This document shows, one piece after another, positions 53,021 to 62,127 of a stretch of 64,000 nucleotides of DNA; the first letter of the stretch is position 1; each line of letters starts with the position of its first letter. The stretch spans positions 172,078-236,077 of the forward strand of contig JANQJS010000037.1 in assembly GCA_028281535.1 (NCBI GenBank), in the 5' to 3' direction. The notes under the pieces are model-generated. The model saw only the letters and a program-made list of their open reading frames with translations, ran no database searches and was not told the origin of the DNA. The stretch is from Sedimentisphaerales bacterium. GTDB lineage: Bacteria; Planctomycetota; Phycisphaerae; Sedimentisphaerales; SM23-30. A program made the position numbers and the translations under genes.

Positions 53021-53500
53021 ATTGGGGGCAGATTTTTTCTTAAGAACAGTGTGAATGATAAGAATTGCGAGTATGGTTAAGATGATGACGATTCGATAGT
53101 GGGATGGTTCTTTTACCGGGGCGGCAACATTTGGTATGGTAATCATATTACCTGATTTTAAATGTAATTTAATCGATGTTTTTCCAAGGGTTGCGCCTTG
53201 GCTGCTGACCCTGACGGAAAAGTTTCCTTTGCTAAACATTTTAATTTCATTGGAAGAATTTGTAGACTTGGCGATGAGCACTTTACTATGTGATTCAATC
53301 GCCCATCCAGTAGGGACTTGAAAGTTGTATGTTTTCCATTCGTTCATTTCAAATCCGATGATGGGGTCGTTGCCTTTATTGGAAACGGTATAATGATATA
53401 CGCTTGATTGGACATCAACGTCGAGTTGAACATTTTGTTCTTTGTGAGATTCCAAATTGCCAACCATGGCGAGCATAAATACAAACATCGTTAGGGGCAC
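53009..53500 (-). CDS. Exported protein with C-terminal sorting-signal-like tail
   Basis: About 163 residues if translated from the GTG at 53500, which has GAAGGAA just upstream; the open frame reaches back to 53557. A short signal peptide (PLTMFVFMLAMVGNLES) precedes a beta-rich domain (about 20-125). The end is built in three parts: a Pro/Glu segment APVKEPSH (about 127-134), a 19-residue membrane helix YRIVIILTILAILIIHTVL and a basic tail KKKSAPNLPH. This is the layout of an exosortase-type sorting signal. It converges on the EpsI-like gene. No homologous family was recognised. Confidence 0.65.
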   Translation of the reverse strand: MPLTMFVFMLAMVGNLESHKEQNVQLDVDVQSSVYHYTVSNKGNDPIIGFEMNEWKTYNFQVPTGWAIESHSKVLIAKSTNSSNEIKMFSKGNFSVRVSSQGATLGKTSIKLHLKSGNMITIPNVAAPVKEPSHYRIVIILTILAILIIHTVLKKKSAPNLPH

Positions 53501-53587
53501 AATATTTCCTTCGTCTAATTGGGAGCCATGTAATAAATACGCATTAGGCGAATTCATTATATCAAATATGTTATGATAAGAAAAGGT

Positions 53588-56299
53588 TCATTTGCATTCC
53601 AACCAATTAGGGCCGGTGCCGATGTCGACGATCATGGGGACATCAAGTTCCAAGGCTTCGGTCATTTGATGGCGGATGATTTGAGCATAGTCCGTGGCTT
53701 TTTCTTCAGGTAGTTCAAAGACCAGTTCATCATGAACTTGCAGGATCATTTTGAGGTCCAGTTTTTCATCCTGGATTTTTTTGTGCAGGTTAATCATCGC
53801 AACTTTGATCATATCTGCCGCGGAGCCTTGAACGACGGTGTTGACGGCCATGCGTTGAGCGAGATTGCGGCGTGCGACAGCCTTTGAATGAATATCTGGT
53901 AAACTGCGACGGCGACCTAAAAGCGTTTTGACAAATCCGTTCTCTTTGGCTTCTTCGATGACGCCATCCATAAAATGTTTAATTTTGGGATAGCGTTCAA
54001 AATAGCTGTCGATAAATCTTTTGGCTTCATCGACTGGGATGCCGATGGTGCGACTGAGGCCGAAGGGAGTTTGCCCATAGATAATACCAAAGTTTACCGC
54101 TTTGGCTTGGCTACGTTGTTCGCTGTCCACTTCATCTAATTCGATATTGTTGACTTGCGCTGCAACGAATTGATGGATGTCTTGATTGGTATGGAAGGCA
54201 TCCAGCAGGCCTGGGTCCTGGCTAAAGTGTGCGAGTAACCGTAATTCAATTTGCGAGTAATCCGCGGCAAGTAAAATATTGCCATCACCTTGAGCGACAA
54301 ATGCTTTACGAATTTTTTGACCTTGTTCCGTTCGAATGGGAATGTTTTGTAAGTTTGGATTTGAGCTGCTCAGTCGTCCGGTTGCTGCGACGGTTTGGTT
54401 GAAGGATGCATGAACGCGTTTGGTTTTGGGAGAAATCATAGAGGGCAATTTATCGACGTAGGTATTTTTTAACTTACTAAGTGTACGGTATTCCAGCATC
54501 AATTTAGGGACAGGGTGTTGCCAACTTAACGTTTCCAAAACTTCCTGGTCAGTCGATGGGCCTGTTTTGCCTTTTTTGACAGGTGCTAACGCCAGATCGG
54601 TAAACAATACTTCGGCGAGTTGCTTGGGCGAATCGACATTAAATTCACGCCCTGATTCTTTATAAATTTCCTCTACAAGTAAATCGATACGTTCACTCAT
54701 TTGAGAGCTGACTTTTTTGAGCCAGGGCACATTGAGTGCAACGCCATGAAATTCCATCTCTGCCAACACTTCGAGCAATGGTAATTCAACATCATCGTAG
54801 AGTTTTTTCAAATCTTTATCATTAAATCGATCTTCAAAGAGTTTTGTTAATCGCCAGGTGACTTCGGCATCTTCAGCGGCATAATCTGCGGCCAGATGGG
54901 GTTCGACCAGGTCAAAGGTGATTTGCTTTTTTCCTTTACCGATGAGTGATTCTAAATGAATGGTTTCGTGGCCTAGAAGTTCGAGTGCTAGGATATCCAG
55001 GTTGTGTCTTGTGCGAGTTGAGTCCTGTAAATAGGAGGCGATCATGGTATCAAAGTTGATGCCATCTAAGGGGGCTCCGGCACAGCGCAAAATGATGGTG
55101 TCATATTTAATGTTTTGACCACTTTTTTTAATGTTGGGGTCTGCAAAAATGGGCGCTAGTTTTTCGAGAGTTTTCTCTTTGTCTAAAGCGGCTTGCCCTA
55201 ATGGCACTTGAAAGGGTAAATAGTATCCTTCGCCTTCCTTCCAACTAATGCTCAAACCAACGAGTTCAGCATTGATGGGGTTTAATGATGTTGTTTCTGT
55301 ATCGATTGCAAAGGATGTTTGTTTTTTAAGCTCTTCAAAAAAAGTATCAAAACTGGTTTCGTTATCAATTAAATGAGCTTCAATTTTTTTTGTATTAATG
55401 GGAACTGCAGCAGGTGTTTCTACTTGTGGGGATTCTATGTCTGCATCTTTGTTCAGTTGAGTCAAGAGCCGTGTAAAGCCCAATTCTTTGAATAGTTCGA
55501 TGAGTTCAGGTTGTTCTAATGGTTTGATGGTTAAATCATCCCAGTCAATGTCAATCGGTGCGTCTTCGCGGATTGCCACCAGTTCTCGTGAGAGTTTTAA
55601 AATATCGGTACTTTCTCGTAGGCTATTGCCGCGTTTGCCTTTAATTTGATCTGCGTTATCGAGCAGGTTTTCAAGCGTATCATATTTTTGAATCCATTGT
55701 TGGGCGGTTTTAGGTCCAACGTCAGGCACGCCTGGAATATTATCTGAGGTATCGCCCGTTAATGCGAGAATGTCTGCGACCTGGTCTGGGCGAATCCCCT
55801 TTTTCTCGAAGAGCGATTTTTCGTCCAGTACCTTACCATCTTTAGGGCTGAACATAACAACATCTGGTCCGATGAGTTGCTCAAGATCTTTGTCTTTGGA
55901 GCAGATATAAACTTTGTGATCTTTTTCAACGCCAATTTTTGAGAGCGTGGCAATTAAATCGTCTGCTTCAAATCCATCAATGCTACAAGTCGTAATCTCC
56001 ATCGCTTGGAGAATATCTTTGATGCGATTAATTTGTACCGGGAGATCTTCGGGGGCTTCAGGTCGATTTGCTTTATATTGGTCATACATTTCATGGCGGA
56101 ATGTTGGGCCAGGGGCATCTAGTGCTACGATCAAGTGATCAGGTTTTTGCTCATGGATTAATTTCAAAAGCATATTGGTAAATATATAGGTTGCCTTGGT
56201 AGGTTCGCCTGATGGGCTCACTAGATTTGCGCCCATAGGTGCATAGTATGCTGCGAAAATTTGGGCGTGGCCATCAATAATATAGAGTGTTTTTTTCAT
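53588..56299 (-). CDS. polA: DNA polymerase I
   Basis: A 903-residue repair and replication polymerase with all three domains. The 5' nuclease domain (about 1-290) contains IDGHAQIFAAYYAP and LTGDTSDNIPGVPDVGPKTA. The 3'-5' exonuclease domain (about 310-500) keeps its metal ligands (FAIDTETTSLNP, LAADYAAEDAEVTW), so proofreading should be active. The polymerase domain has motif A (LLAADYSQIELRLLAHFS), the O helix (RSQAKAVNFGIIYG, with Phe at the sugar-discriminating position) and motif C (LQVHDELVFELPE). It stands alone. Confidence 0.97.
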   Translation of the reverse strand: MKKTLYIIDGHAQIFAAYYAPMGANLVSPSGEPTKATYIFTNMLLKLIHEQKPDHLIVALDAPGPTFRHEMYDQYKANRPEAPEDLPVQINRIKDILQAMEITTCSIDGFEADDLIATLSKIGVEKDHKVYICSKDKDLEQLIGPDVVMFSPKDGKVLDEKSLFEKKGIRPDQVADILALTGDTSDNIPGVPDVGPKTAQQWIQKYDTLENLLDNADQIKGKRGNSLRESTDILKLSRELVAIREDAPIDIDWDDLTIKPLEQPELIELFKELGFTRLLTQLNKDADIESPQVETPAAVPINTKKIEAHLIDNETSFDTFFEELKKQTSFAIDTETTSLNPINAELVGLSISWKEGEGYYLPFQVPLGQAALDKEKTLEKLAPIFADPNIKKSGQNIKYDTIILRCAGAPLDGINFDTMIASYLQDSTRTRHNLDILALELLGHETIHLESLIGKGKKQITFDLVEPHLAADYAAEDAEVTWRLTKLFEDRFNDKDLKKLYDDVELPLLEVLAEMEFHGVALNVPWLKKVSSQMSERIDLLVEEIYKESGREFNVDSPKQLAEVLFTDLALAPVKKGKTGPSTDQEVLETLSWQHPVPKLMLEYRTLSKLKNTYVDKLPSMISPKTKRVHASFNQTVAATGRLSSSNPNLQNIPIRTEQGQKIRKAFVAQGDGNILLAADYSQIELRLLAHFSQDPGLLDAFHTNQDIHQFVAAQVNNIELDEVDSEQRSQAKAVNFGIIYGQTPFGLSRTIGIPVDEAKRFIDSYFERYPKIKHFMDGVIEEAKENGFVKTLLGRRRSLPDIHSKAVARRNLAQRMAVNTVVQGSAADMIKVAMINLHKKIQDEKLDLKMILQVHDELVFELPEEKATDYAQIIRHQMTEALELDVPMIVDIGTGPNWLECK

Positions 56300-56655
56300 A
56301 AAGTATTTATTTTCAAGTGATAATGGTTATTTGTTGGATTAAATATCTCCATTGAGTGATCAAGCTTCAGAAAAAACATTGGCTAGAAAATCACGCAACT
56401 GCATAGTATACATTCATTTACAGGTATTTCCACCCTTCTATTATTGCATACTCTTTCTGATAGATCCAAAGGTAAATGATATTTTTTCTATCAAATTGCC
56501 TGTGAAAATCGTGCTCTGGATTGATTTTTATTGACGATTTGGCCTGAATTTGCGACAATATGTCCACTTAAAACTTAGGAATGACCCACCAATAACAACG
56601 CCTCAGGTCGACAATCGACATCGGAGGCAAACATCCCTTAAGGAGACAAGAGTAG
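56300..56655. other. Divergent intergenic region between polA and the coiled-coil gene
   Basis: About 355 AT-rich bases. It holds the plus-strand promoter at 56531-56559 and a leader hairpin, GCCTC at 56606-56610 with GAGGC at 56630-56634, enclosing GTCGA and TCGAC. A polA promoter was not identified. Confidence 0.5.
56531..56559 (+). promoter_or_regulatory. Promoter of the coiled-coil protein gene
   Basis: TTGACG at 56531-56536, a 17-base spacer and GACAAT at 56554-56559. The leader is about 90 bases. Confidence 0.5.
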
Positions 56656-58110
56656 ATGCCATCGTCAAGAGGATCGTCAAATAGTACCGGTACCCTTTGG
56701 GCCATGATTATTTTTATCGTGCTCTTTTTAGTTGTATCTGTGGTTGCAATCATGCAGCTGATGTCCAACGAGCAGCTCAAACGTGAACGCGATGATGCCG
56801 TCGCAAAATTTAATCGACTGGCCAAACCAGAAGAATTCAATTCTGTGCAAATGATGGTGAATGGTCCCCGAGATACGGTCCTCAAACAGATTACCAATGA
56901 TATGCGTTTTATGTCTGAATTGGTTTTGGGAGAAGTGGGGTCCGATTTTGATTTAGCCGGTTCTCGAAATATGGTCGAGCGTCGTACTCAGGATATCCGA
57001 ACCCAAATGATGGAAACATTTTCTGAACTTGAATTGGAACCCTTAGGAGAGTCTGCTGACGGACGTTTTTATGGTTTTGTTCCCAGTATGGCATTTTTAA
57101 TGGAAGCTGTTTACAATCTCAGATCAAAAGCTGATCTTGAAAAAGAACAATCTGAACAAGCGAAAAAGCTATTCGAGATTGAGAAAAAGCGGCTGGATGA
57201 CGAAATTAAGAAATTTCAAGAGGCTTTGTTAAGTTGTAGTCAGTATGCTGAGCGGGAAGAAACGGAATATAATCTTCTCGAAAAGAAGAATACGGATAAT
57301 TATGAGCAAACATTCAACTTGTTAAGTGAAGAAATCACAAAGAAAGATAAAGACCTTAACGAAAAAGAAGCATTGATTCAGGCAAAAGACGAAAAGATTC
57401 AGGGGCTTAACGAGGAAGTTAAAAACTATCGAGAACGATTAAGTCAAATTCAGCCAGAACCTGATTATGAATTAGTAGCACGTAAACCTGATGGTTATAT
57501 CGTTTCTGTTGTACCTGGTGAAAAACTGGCTTATATCAATTTAAATCGTAAGGATTCCATTTACCGTGGTTTAACTTTTGCCATATATGATAGTTATACA
57601 GAAATTTCTAATGACAGCAAAAAAGGCTCACTGGAAGTTGTTGAAGTGATGGACAATATTTCGAAATGCCGAATTACTGCGTCTGACCCTATCAATCCGA
57701 TTCTTGAAAAAGATTTGATTGGAAACTTAATCTGGAGCGAAGATACGCAATATTCCTTCTGCGTCATTGGTGATTATGATTTTGATGGTGATGGAATCAT
57801 TGATGCTGGTGGTGAATCGCGTATGCGACAATTAATTGATAACTGGGGCGGTACTTCAAATCGAACCGTTTCTGTTGATACGGATTTTCTCGTGTTAGGT
57901 CATAAGCCTGTATTGCCTGAACGTCCAAGCGATGAGGACTTTGATTCACAATCAGCTAAAGCCTTGGAGTACAATCAAATACTTAAAGAAATCGAAGCGT
58001 ATGATAATGTCATTAAAAACGCAACGGCTTTAGGTGTACCGACGTTTAATTTAGATCGATTCTTGCATTTTATTGGTTATTATCAGCAAGCGCGTAGTAG
58101 TCGATTGTAG
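56656..58110 (+). CDS. Membrane-anchored coiled-coil protein of unknown function
   Basis: A 484-residue protein with one membrane helix near the N-terminus (about 13-37, GTLWAMIIFIVLFLVVSVVAI) and no signal cleavage site. A long coiled coil follows (about 150-275, for example KEQSEQAKKLFEIEKKRLD and EKEALIQAKDEKIQGLNEEV). The C-terminal region (about 285-470) is a mixed domain with DGYIVSVVPGEKLAYINLNR and YDFDGDGIIDAGG, the latter resembling a calcium-binding DxDGDG loop. AAGGAG is 10 bases upstream of the ATG. I recognise no family; a scaffolding role at the membrane is a guess. Confidence 0.7.
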   Translation: MPSSRGSSNSTGTLWAMIIFIVLFLVVSVVAIMQLMSNEQLKRERDDAVAKFNRLAKPEEFNSVQMMVNGPRDTVLKQITNDMRFMSELVLGEVGSDFDLAGSRNMVERRTQDIRTQMMETFSELELEPLGESADGRFYGFVPSMAFLMEAVYNLRSKADLEKEQSEQAKKLFEIEKKRLDDEIKKFQEALLSCSQYAEREETEYNLLEKKNTDNYEQTFNLLSEEITKKDKDLNEKEALIQAKDEKIQGLNEEVKNYRERLSQIQPEPDYELVARKPDGYIVSVVPGEKLAYINLNRKDSIYRGLTFAIYDSYTEISNDSKKGSLEVVEVMDNISKCRITASDPINPILEKDLIGNLIWSEDTQYSFCVIGDYDFDGDGIIDAGGESRMRQLIDNWGGTSNRTVSVDTDFLVLGHKPVLPERPSDEDFDSQSAKALEYNQILKEIEAYDNVIKNATALGVPTFNLDRFLHFIGYYQQARSSRL

Positions 58111-58122
58111 AATCGTTTAATA

Positions 58123-58150
58123 AAAAGGTTATTGCAAAGAATAGCCTTTT
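58123..58150 (+). terminator. Intrinsic terminator after the coiled-coil gene
   Basis: AAAAGGTTATT and AATAGCCTTTT form an 11-bp stem (one G-U pair) around GCAAAG, starting 13 bases after the stop codon. Confidence 0.75.
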
Positions 58151-58255
58151 GGAATGATATAGCGTTTCCACATAACGCGATAATTTAATAAGCTGGGGGT
58201 GGCATAGCTTATTTTTATATTGATTTACTAGAGATCTTTTCTCCTCCTTTGTTTT

Positions 58256-58299
58256 AGGTGAGACAGAGCAATCCCTCCTGTTCTGTTTCGCCTTTTTTT
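58256..58299 (+). terminator. Second intrinsic terminator, possible end of a small RNA
   Basis: AGGTGAGACAGA and TCTGTTTCGCCT form a 12-bp stem with two G-U pairs around a 14-base loop containing TCCCTCC, followed by seven T. It lies more than 100 bases beyond the first terminator, so it may end a separate short transcript from 58150-58250; no clear promoter was found there. The rest of the 58111-58460 gap holds nothing recognisable. Confidence 0.65.
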
Positions 58300-58460
58300 A
58301 TTTAATTTAACATCGCCAAATTTAACTAGTTGCGCAGCTTAAGTGATTTATCCAAAGAAATCTTCTTGTCCAAAGGGGTATTTAAAAGTTAAAATGGACG
58401 GAATGTTTTGCCGAACACATTTATGCATAGATGAACAAACTCTTAGAATAGCAATTCAAC

Positions 58461-61271
58461 ATGGCTAAAAAAGTAATTTCTGTACGCGGTGCAAAAGAGC
58501 ACAACCTCAAATCGGTGGATATTGAAATTCCTCGCGATAAGCTGGTGGTGATTACTGGATTAAGCGGCTCTGGTAAGAGTAGCTTGGCATTTGACACGAT
58601 TTATGCCGAGGGCCAGAGGAAATATGTAGAGTCTCTTTCAGCATATGCACGCCAGTTTTTGGATCAGATGCAGAAACCGGATGTGGAAGGTATTGAAGGG
58701 TTGCCGCCAACCATTGCGATTGAGCAGCGTGGTGGCAGCCGTAATCCGCGTTCAACGGTGGCAACGACAACCGAAATTTATGATTACCTGCGATTGCTTT
58801 ATGCCCGGGTTGGTCAGCCGCATTGCTATATTTGTCAGAATCCAATTACTACCCAGCATGTGGGGCAAATCGCCGATAGTATTTTGACCTGGGAAGAAGG
58901 TTCTCGTATTCAGGTGTGTGCTCCGCTGGTCCGTAGCCAGAAAGGTGAACATGCCGAGGTGATTCAGCGTGTGATGCGTGAAGGCTTTGTGCGTGTACGG
59001 ATTAATGGGCAGCTATATGATATTAAAGAAACGCCCAAACTGGATCGGCATTGCCAACATAAAATTGAGGCGGTGGTCGATCGTTTGGTGACCAAACCAT
59101 CGATTCGTTCGCGTTTGGCCGACTCATTGGAGGTGGCACTGCGGTTGGGGGAAGGTTTGGTATTAATTCTGAAAGAGGAGGGAAAAGGGAATTGGGAGGA
59201 GCACTTTTTTAGTGAAAATTATGCCTGTTTGAATCATCCGGAAGCGTCGCTGCCTGAGTTATCACCGAGGTGCTTTAGTTTTAATAGTCCTTATGGTGCT
59301 TGCAGTGAATGTGATGGATTGGGGACTATTTTAGAATTTGATCCTGATTTGATTGTACCCGATCCCAGCTTGAGTTTAACCGAAGGTGCGATTGATGCAT
59401 GGCGGCATGGTGGCAAACGTATGAACATTTTTTATAATCGTTTGATTCGTCGTTTTTGCCGCGAGTATAAAATCAGTCCTGATACACCTTTTAAAAGTAT
59501 TCGTGCCAAGATTCGAAAAATCTTGTTGTTTGGAAATACCACCGGCGAAGGTGCTGCTTTCGAAGGTGTGATTCCAAATTTATCGCGGCGTTTCCAGAAA
59601 ACGGATAGTGAATTTGTCAAGGCAAGACTACATGCTTATTTGTCGGAGCAGTCTTGTCAGCATTGTGAAGGCAGGCGTTTACGTCCGGAATCTTTGGCTG
59701 TGACAATCAATGATAAAAATATTGATGAAGTTACCCGTATGAGTATCCATGAGGCGCGTGCTTTTTTTGACAATCTAAAACTTTCCAAAGAGAATAAACA
59801 AATTGCTCGTATGATTATGAAAGAACTTCAAGATCGTTTGGAGTTTATGGATAATGTCGGGCTTGGCTATTTAACGTTGAATCGAAAAAGTGGTACGCTC
59901 TCTGGTGGAGAAGCACAGCGGATTCGACTGGCCACACAGGTGGGCTCGGCTTTGGTGGGTGTCTGTTATGTTTTAGATGAACCTTCTATCGGTTTGCATC
60001 AGAGAGACAATCAGAAACTGATAACGACGTTACGACGGTTGGCTGATATGGGCAATTCTGTATTGGTCGTCGAGCATGATGAAGATACGATTCGTGCCGC
60101 GGATAATATTGTTGATATTGGACCGGCTGCTGGAGCACATGGCGGCGAAGTGGTTGCTCAGGGATCGATTAAGAAAATTTTATCATCCAAACGATCCTTG
60201 ACAGGGATGTATCTTTCGGGCGAACGAAAAATTAAAGTCCCGGAAAAACGTCGCAAGGTGAATTTGAAGCATTGTATTGAAGTAAAAGGTGTAACGCAAA
60301 ATAACCTTAATAACATTGATGTAAAATTTCCACTGGGTGTTTTTGTTTGTGTGACAGGCGTGAGTGGCTCTGGTAAAAGCAGTCTGGTTCGTCAAGTGTT
60401 ACTGCCTGCGTTGCGTCGAAAGCTTTATAGTTCAAAAGAGCGTCCCGGTGAGTATAAAAAAATGGTCGGCACGAATCGCATTGATAAAGTGATTCAGATT
60501 GATCAGAGTCCGATTGGTAAAACGCCTCGATCTAATCCTGCGACCTATACAGGCGTATTTGATTTGATTCGCCAACTTTTCAGTAAAACACGCGAAGCTA
60601 AAATTCGTGGCTACACACCAGGGCGATTTAGCTTTAATGTGAAAGGCGGCCGCTGTGAAGCTTGCCAGGGGCAAGGGACACGCAAAATCGAGATGCACTT
60701 TTTGCCTGATGTTTATGTTGAGTGTGAATCCTGTAAAGGAGCAAGGTATAATCGTGAGACCTTGGAGATTTGCTATAAAGGCATGAGCATTGCCGATGTG
60801 TTGGATATGTCGGTGCAAGATGCGTTGTCCTTTTTTGATTCCTTTCCAAAAATAAAACAACTTCTCTCTGCACTCCAAAATGTTGGGTTAGGCTACATGT
60901 CATTGGGACAAGCATCTACGACACTTAGTGGTGGTGAAGCTCAGCGCGTCAAACTTGCTACTGAACTTGGTAAGACAAGTACCGGCCATACCTTTTATGT
61001 GTTAGATGAACCTACGACAGGTTTACACATTGCAGATATTCATAACTTATTAAATGTTCTCGAGCGTTTGGTAGGAATGGGCAACACAGTGGTTGTGATT
61101 GAACATAATCTTGATGTGATTAAGATGGCAGATTACGTCATTGATCTTGGGCCAGAAGGTGGAGATAAGGGCGGGGAGATCATCGCGCAAGGTAGCCCTG
61201 AAGATCTCACAAAAATTCCACTCAGTAGCACAGGCCAATTCCTTGTTGAAAAATTAAATGGAGAGTGTTAG
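58461..61271 (+). CDS. uvrA: Excinuclease ABC subunit A
   Basis: DNA-damage recognition ATPase of nucleotide excision repair, 936 residues. Two ABC ATPase modules are seen: Walker A in ITGLSGSGKSSLAFDTIYAEG (shown partly) and GVSGSGKSSLVRQV, signatures TLSGGEAQRIRLATQVGS and TLSGGEAQRVKLATELGK, and Walker B in YVLDEPSIGLHQRD and YVLDEPTTGLHIAD. Zinc-binding cysteines occur in CSECDGLG with CQHCEGRRL, and in CEACQGQGTRKIEM with CESCKGARYN. It follows two terminators, so it has its own transcription start. Confidence 0.97.
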   Translation: MAKKVISVRGAKEHNLKSVDIEIPRDKLVVITGLSGSGKSSLAFDTIYAEGQRKYVESLSAYARQFLDQMQKPDVEGIEGLPPTIAIEQRGGSRNPRSTVATTTEIYDYLRLLYARVGQPHCYICQNPITTQHVGQIADSILTWEEGSRIQVCAPLVRSQKGEHAEVIQRVMREGFVRVRINGQLYDIKETPKLDRHCQHKIEAVVDRLVTKPSIRSRLADSLEVALRLGEGLVLILKEEGKGNWEEHFFSENYACLNHPEASLPELSPRCFSFNSPYGACSECDGLGTILEFDPDLIVPDPSLSLTEGAIDAWRHGGKRMNIFYNRLIRRFCREYKISPDTPFKSIRAKIRKILLFGNTTGEGAAFEGVIPNLSRRFQKTDSEFVKARLHAYLSEQSCQHCEGRRLRPESLAVTINDKNIDEVTRMSIHEARAFFDNLKLSKENKQIARMIMKELQDRLEFMDNVGLGYLTLNRKSGTLSGGEAQRIRLATQVGSALVGVCYVLDEPSIGLHQRDNQKLITTLRRLADMGNSVLVVEHDEDTIRAADNIVDIGPAAGAHGGEVVAQGSIKKILSSKRSLTGMYLSGERKIKVPEKRRKVNLKHCIEVKGVTQNNLNNIDVKFPLGVFVCVTGVSGSGKSSLVRQVLLPALRRKLYSSKERPGEYKKMVGTNRIDKVIQIDQSPIGKTPRSNPATYTGVFDLIRQLFSKTREAKIRGYTPGRFSFNVKGGRCEACQGQGTRKIEMHFLPDVYVECESCKGARYNRETLEICYKGMSIADVLDMSVQDALSFFDSFPKIKQLLSALQNVGLGYMSLGQASTTLSGGEAQRVKLATELGKTSTGHTFYVLDEPTTGLHIADIHNLLNVLERLVGMGNTVVVIEHNLDVIKMADYVIDLGPEGGDKGGEIIAQGSPEDLTKIPLSSTGQFLVEKLNGEC

Positions 61272-61276
61272 TTTGT

Positions 61277-61861
61277 TTATCCTTTAACGCAGCGATAGAC
61301 GAAGGCGGGTGGAACGTTATTCCAGATGACTTTTGATTTTTCTACGGTTTCAAATTTTTGTTGGATGGCTTTTTTGAACCGTTTCGCGGCAGGCAGAACC
61401 ATGCCTTGCAAATAAGCAAACGTTGCAAGAACGCCGCCGGGCTTAAGCGCGTTATAGGTAGCATCAAGTAGGCGGTTTTGCAAGTCTGGATTAAATGAGG
61501 CCCAAGGCAGGCCGCACACAATACAATCTGCTTTTTCAGAGATACCTAAATCTATTAAGATCTCATCAATATTTTCAATGCAGTTTTCCTCAATATGTAT
61601 GCCGGTAAATTTTCGTTTTAACAATTTTACCAGGTCGGGATTTTGTTCAACGGCAACCATTTGGGCATTGCGTTTTTTTGCTTCGAGAATATGACTCGTA
61701 AACGCACCTGTGCCGGGACCAAACTCTAACACCAAGTTAGCATTGCGGACATTAGCTTGATCAACAATTTCTCGAGCAAGTTGTTTAGAGCTGGGGGCAA
61801 CGGCACCTATTTTATCCGTTGTGGTTATCAGCTGGCGTAGGAGTAATGCAGTTTCTTTCAT
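61277..61861 (-). CDS. PmtA-like/rRNA-dimethylase-like SAM methyltransferase
   Basis: A 194-residue class I methyltransferase. The start GAVAPSSKQLAREIVDQA and the SAM motif LVLEFGPGTGAFTSHIL, followed by VAVEQNPDLVKLLKRKF and CGLPWASF, match the COG3963 group, which includes phospholipid N-methyltransferases and is related to KsgA. It may methylate phosphatidylethanolamine; other amine substrates are possible. It converges with uvrA, 5 bases apart. Confidence 0.8.
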   Translation of the reverse strand: MKETALLLRQLITTTDKIGAVAPSSKQLAREIVDQANVRNANLVLEFGPGTGAFTSHILEAKKRNAQMVAVEQNPDLVKLLKRKFTGIHIEENCIENIDEILIDLGISEKADCIVCGLPWASFNPDLQNRLLDATYNALKPGGVLATFAYLQGMVLPAAKRFKKAIQQKFETVEKSKVIWNNVPPAFVYRCVKG

Positions 61862-62127
61862 TGCTTTGTTCCGAGTAGATAGGCAGAATTGAAACCAACA
61901 ATCAGCGAATCAGGATTAGTTGGTTATCCTAATTACAGGAATATCCAAGAATGACAGGATTCCTAATATCTGCCCAATGTCAACTCATATCATGAGTAGG
62001 ATGTTCTTAACTTACCATAAATAAGAAAGATATCAACAAAAAAGATTCATGGATCTGTTTTGTTGGCGTCTGATTGAACTCATAGTCCCGTTTATATATA
62101 ATGATACTTTTAACAGGAAGACGATGT

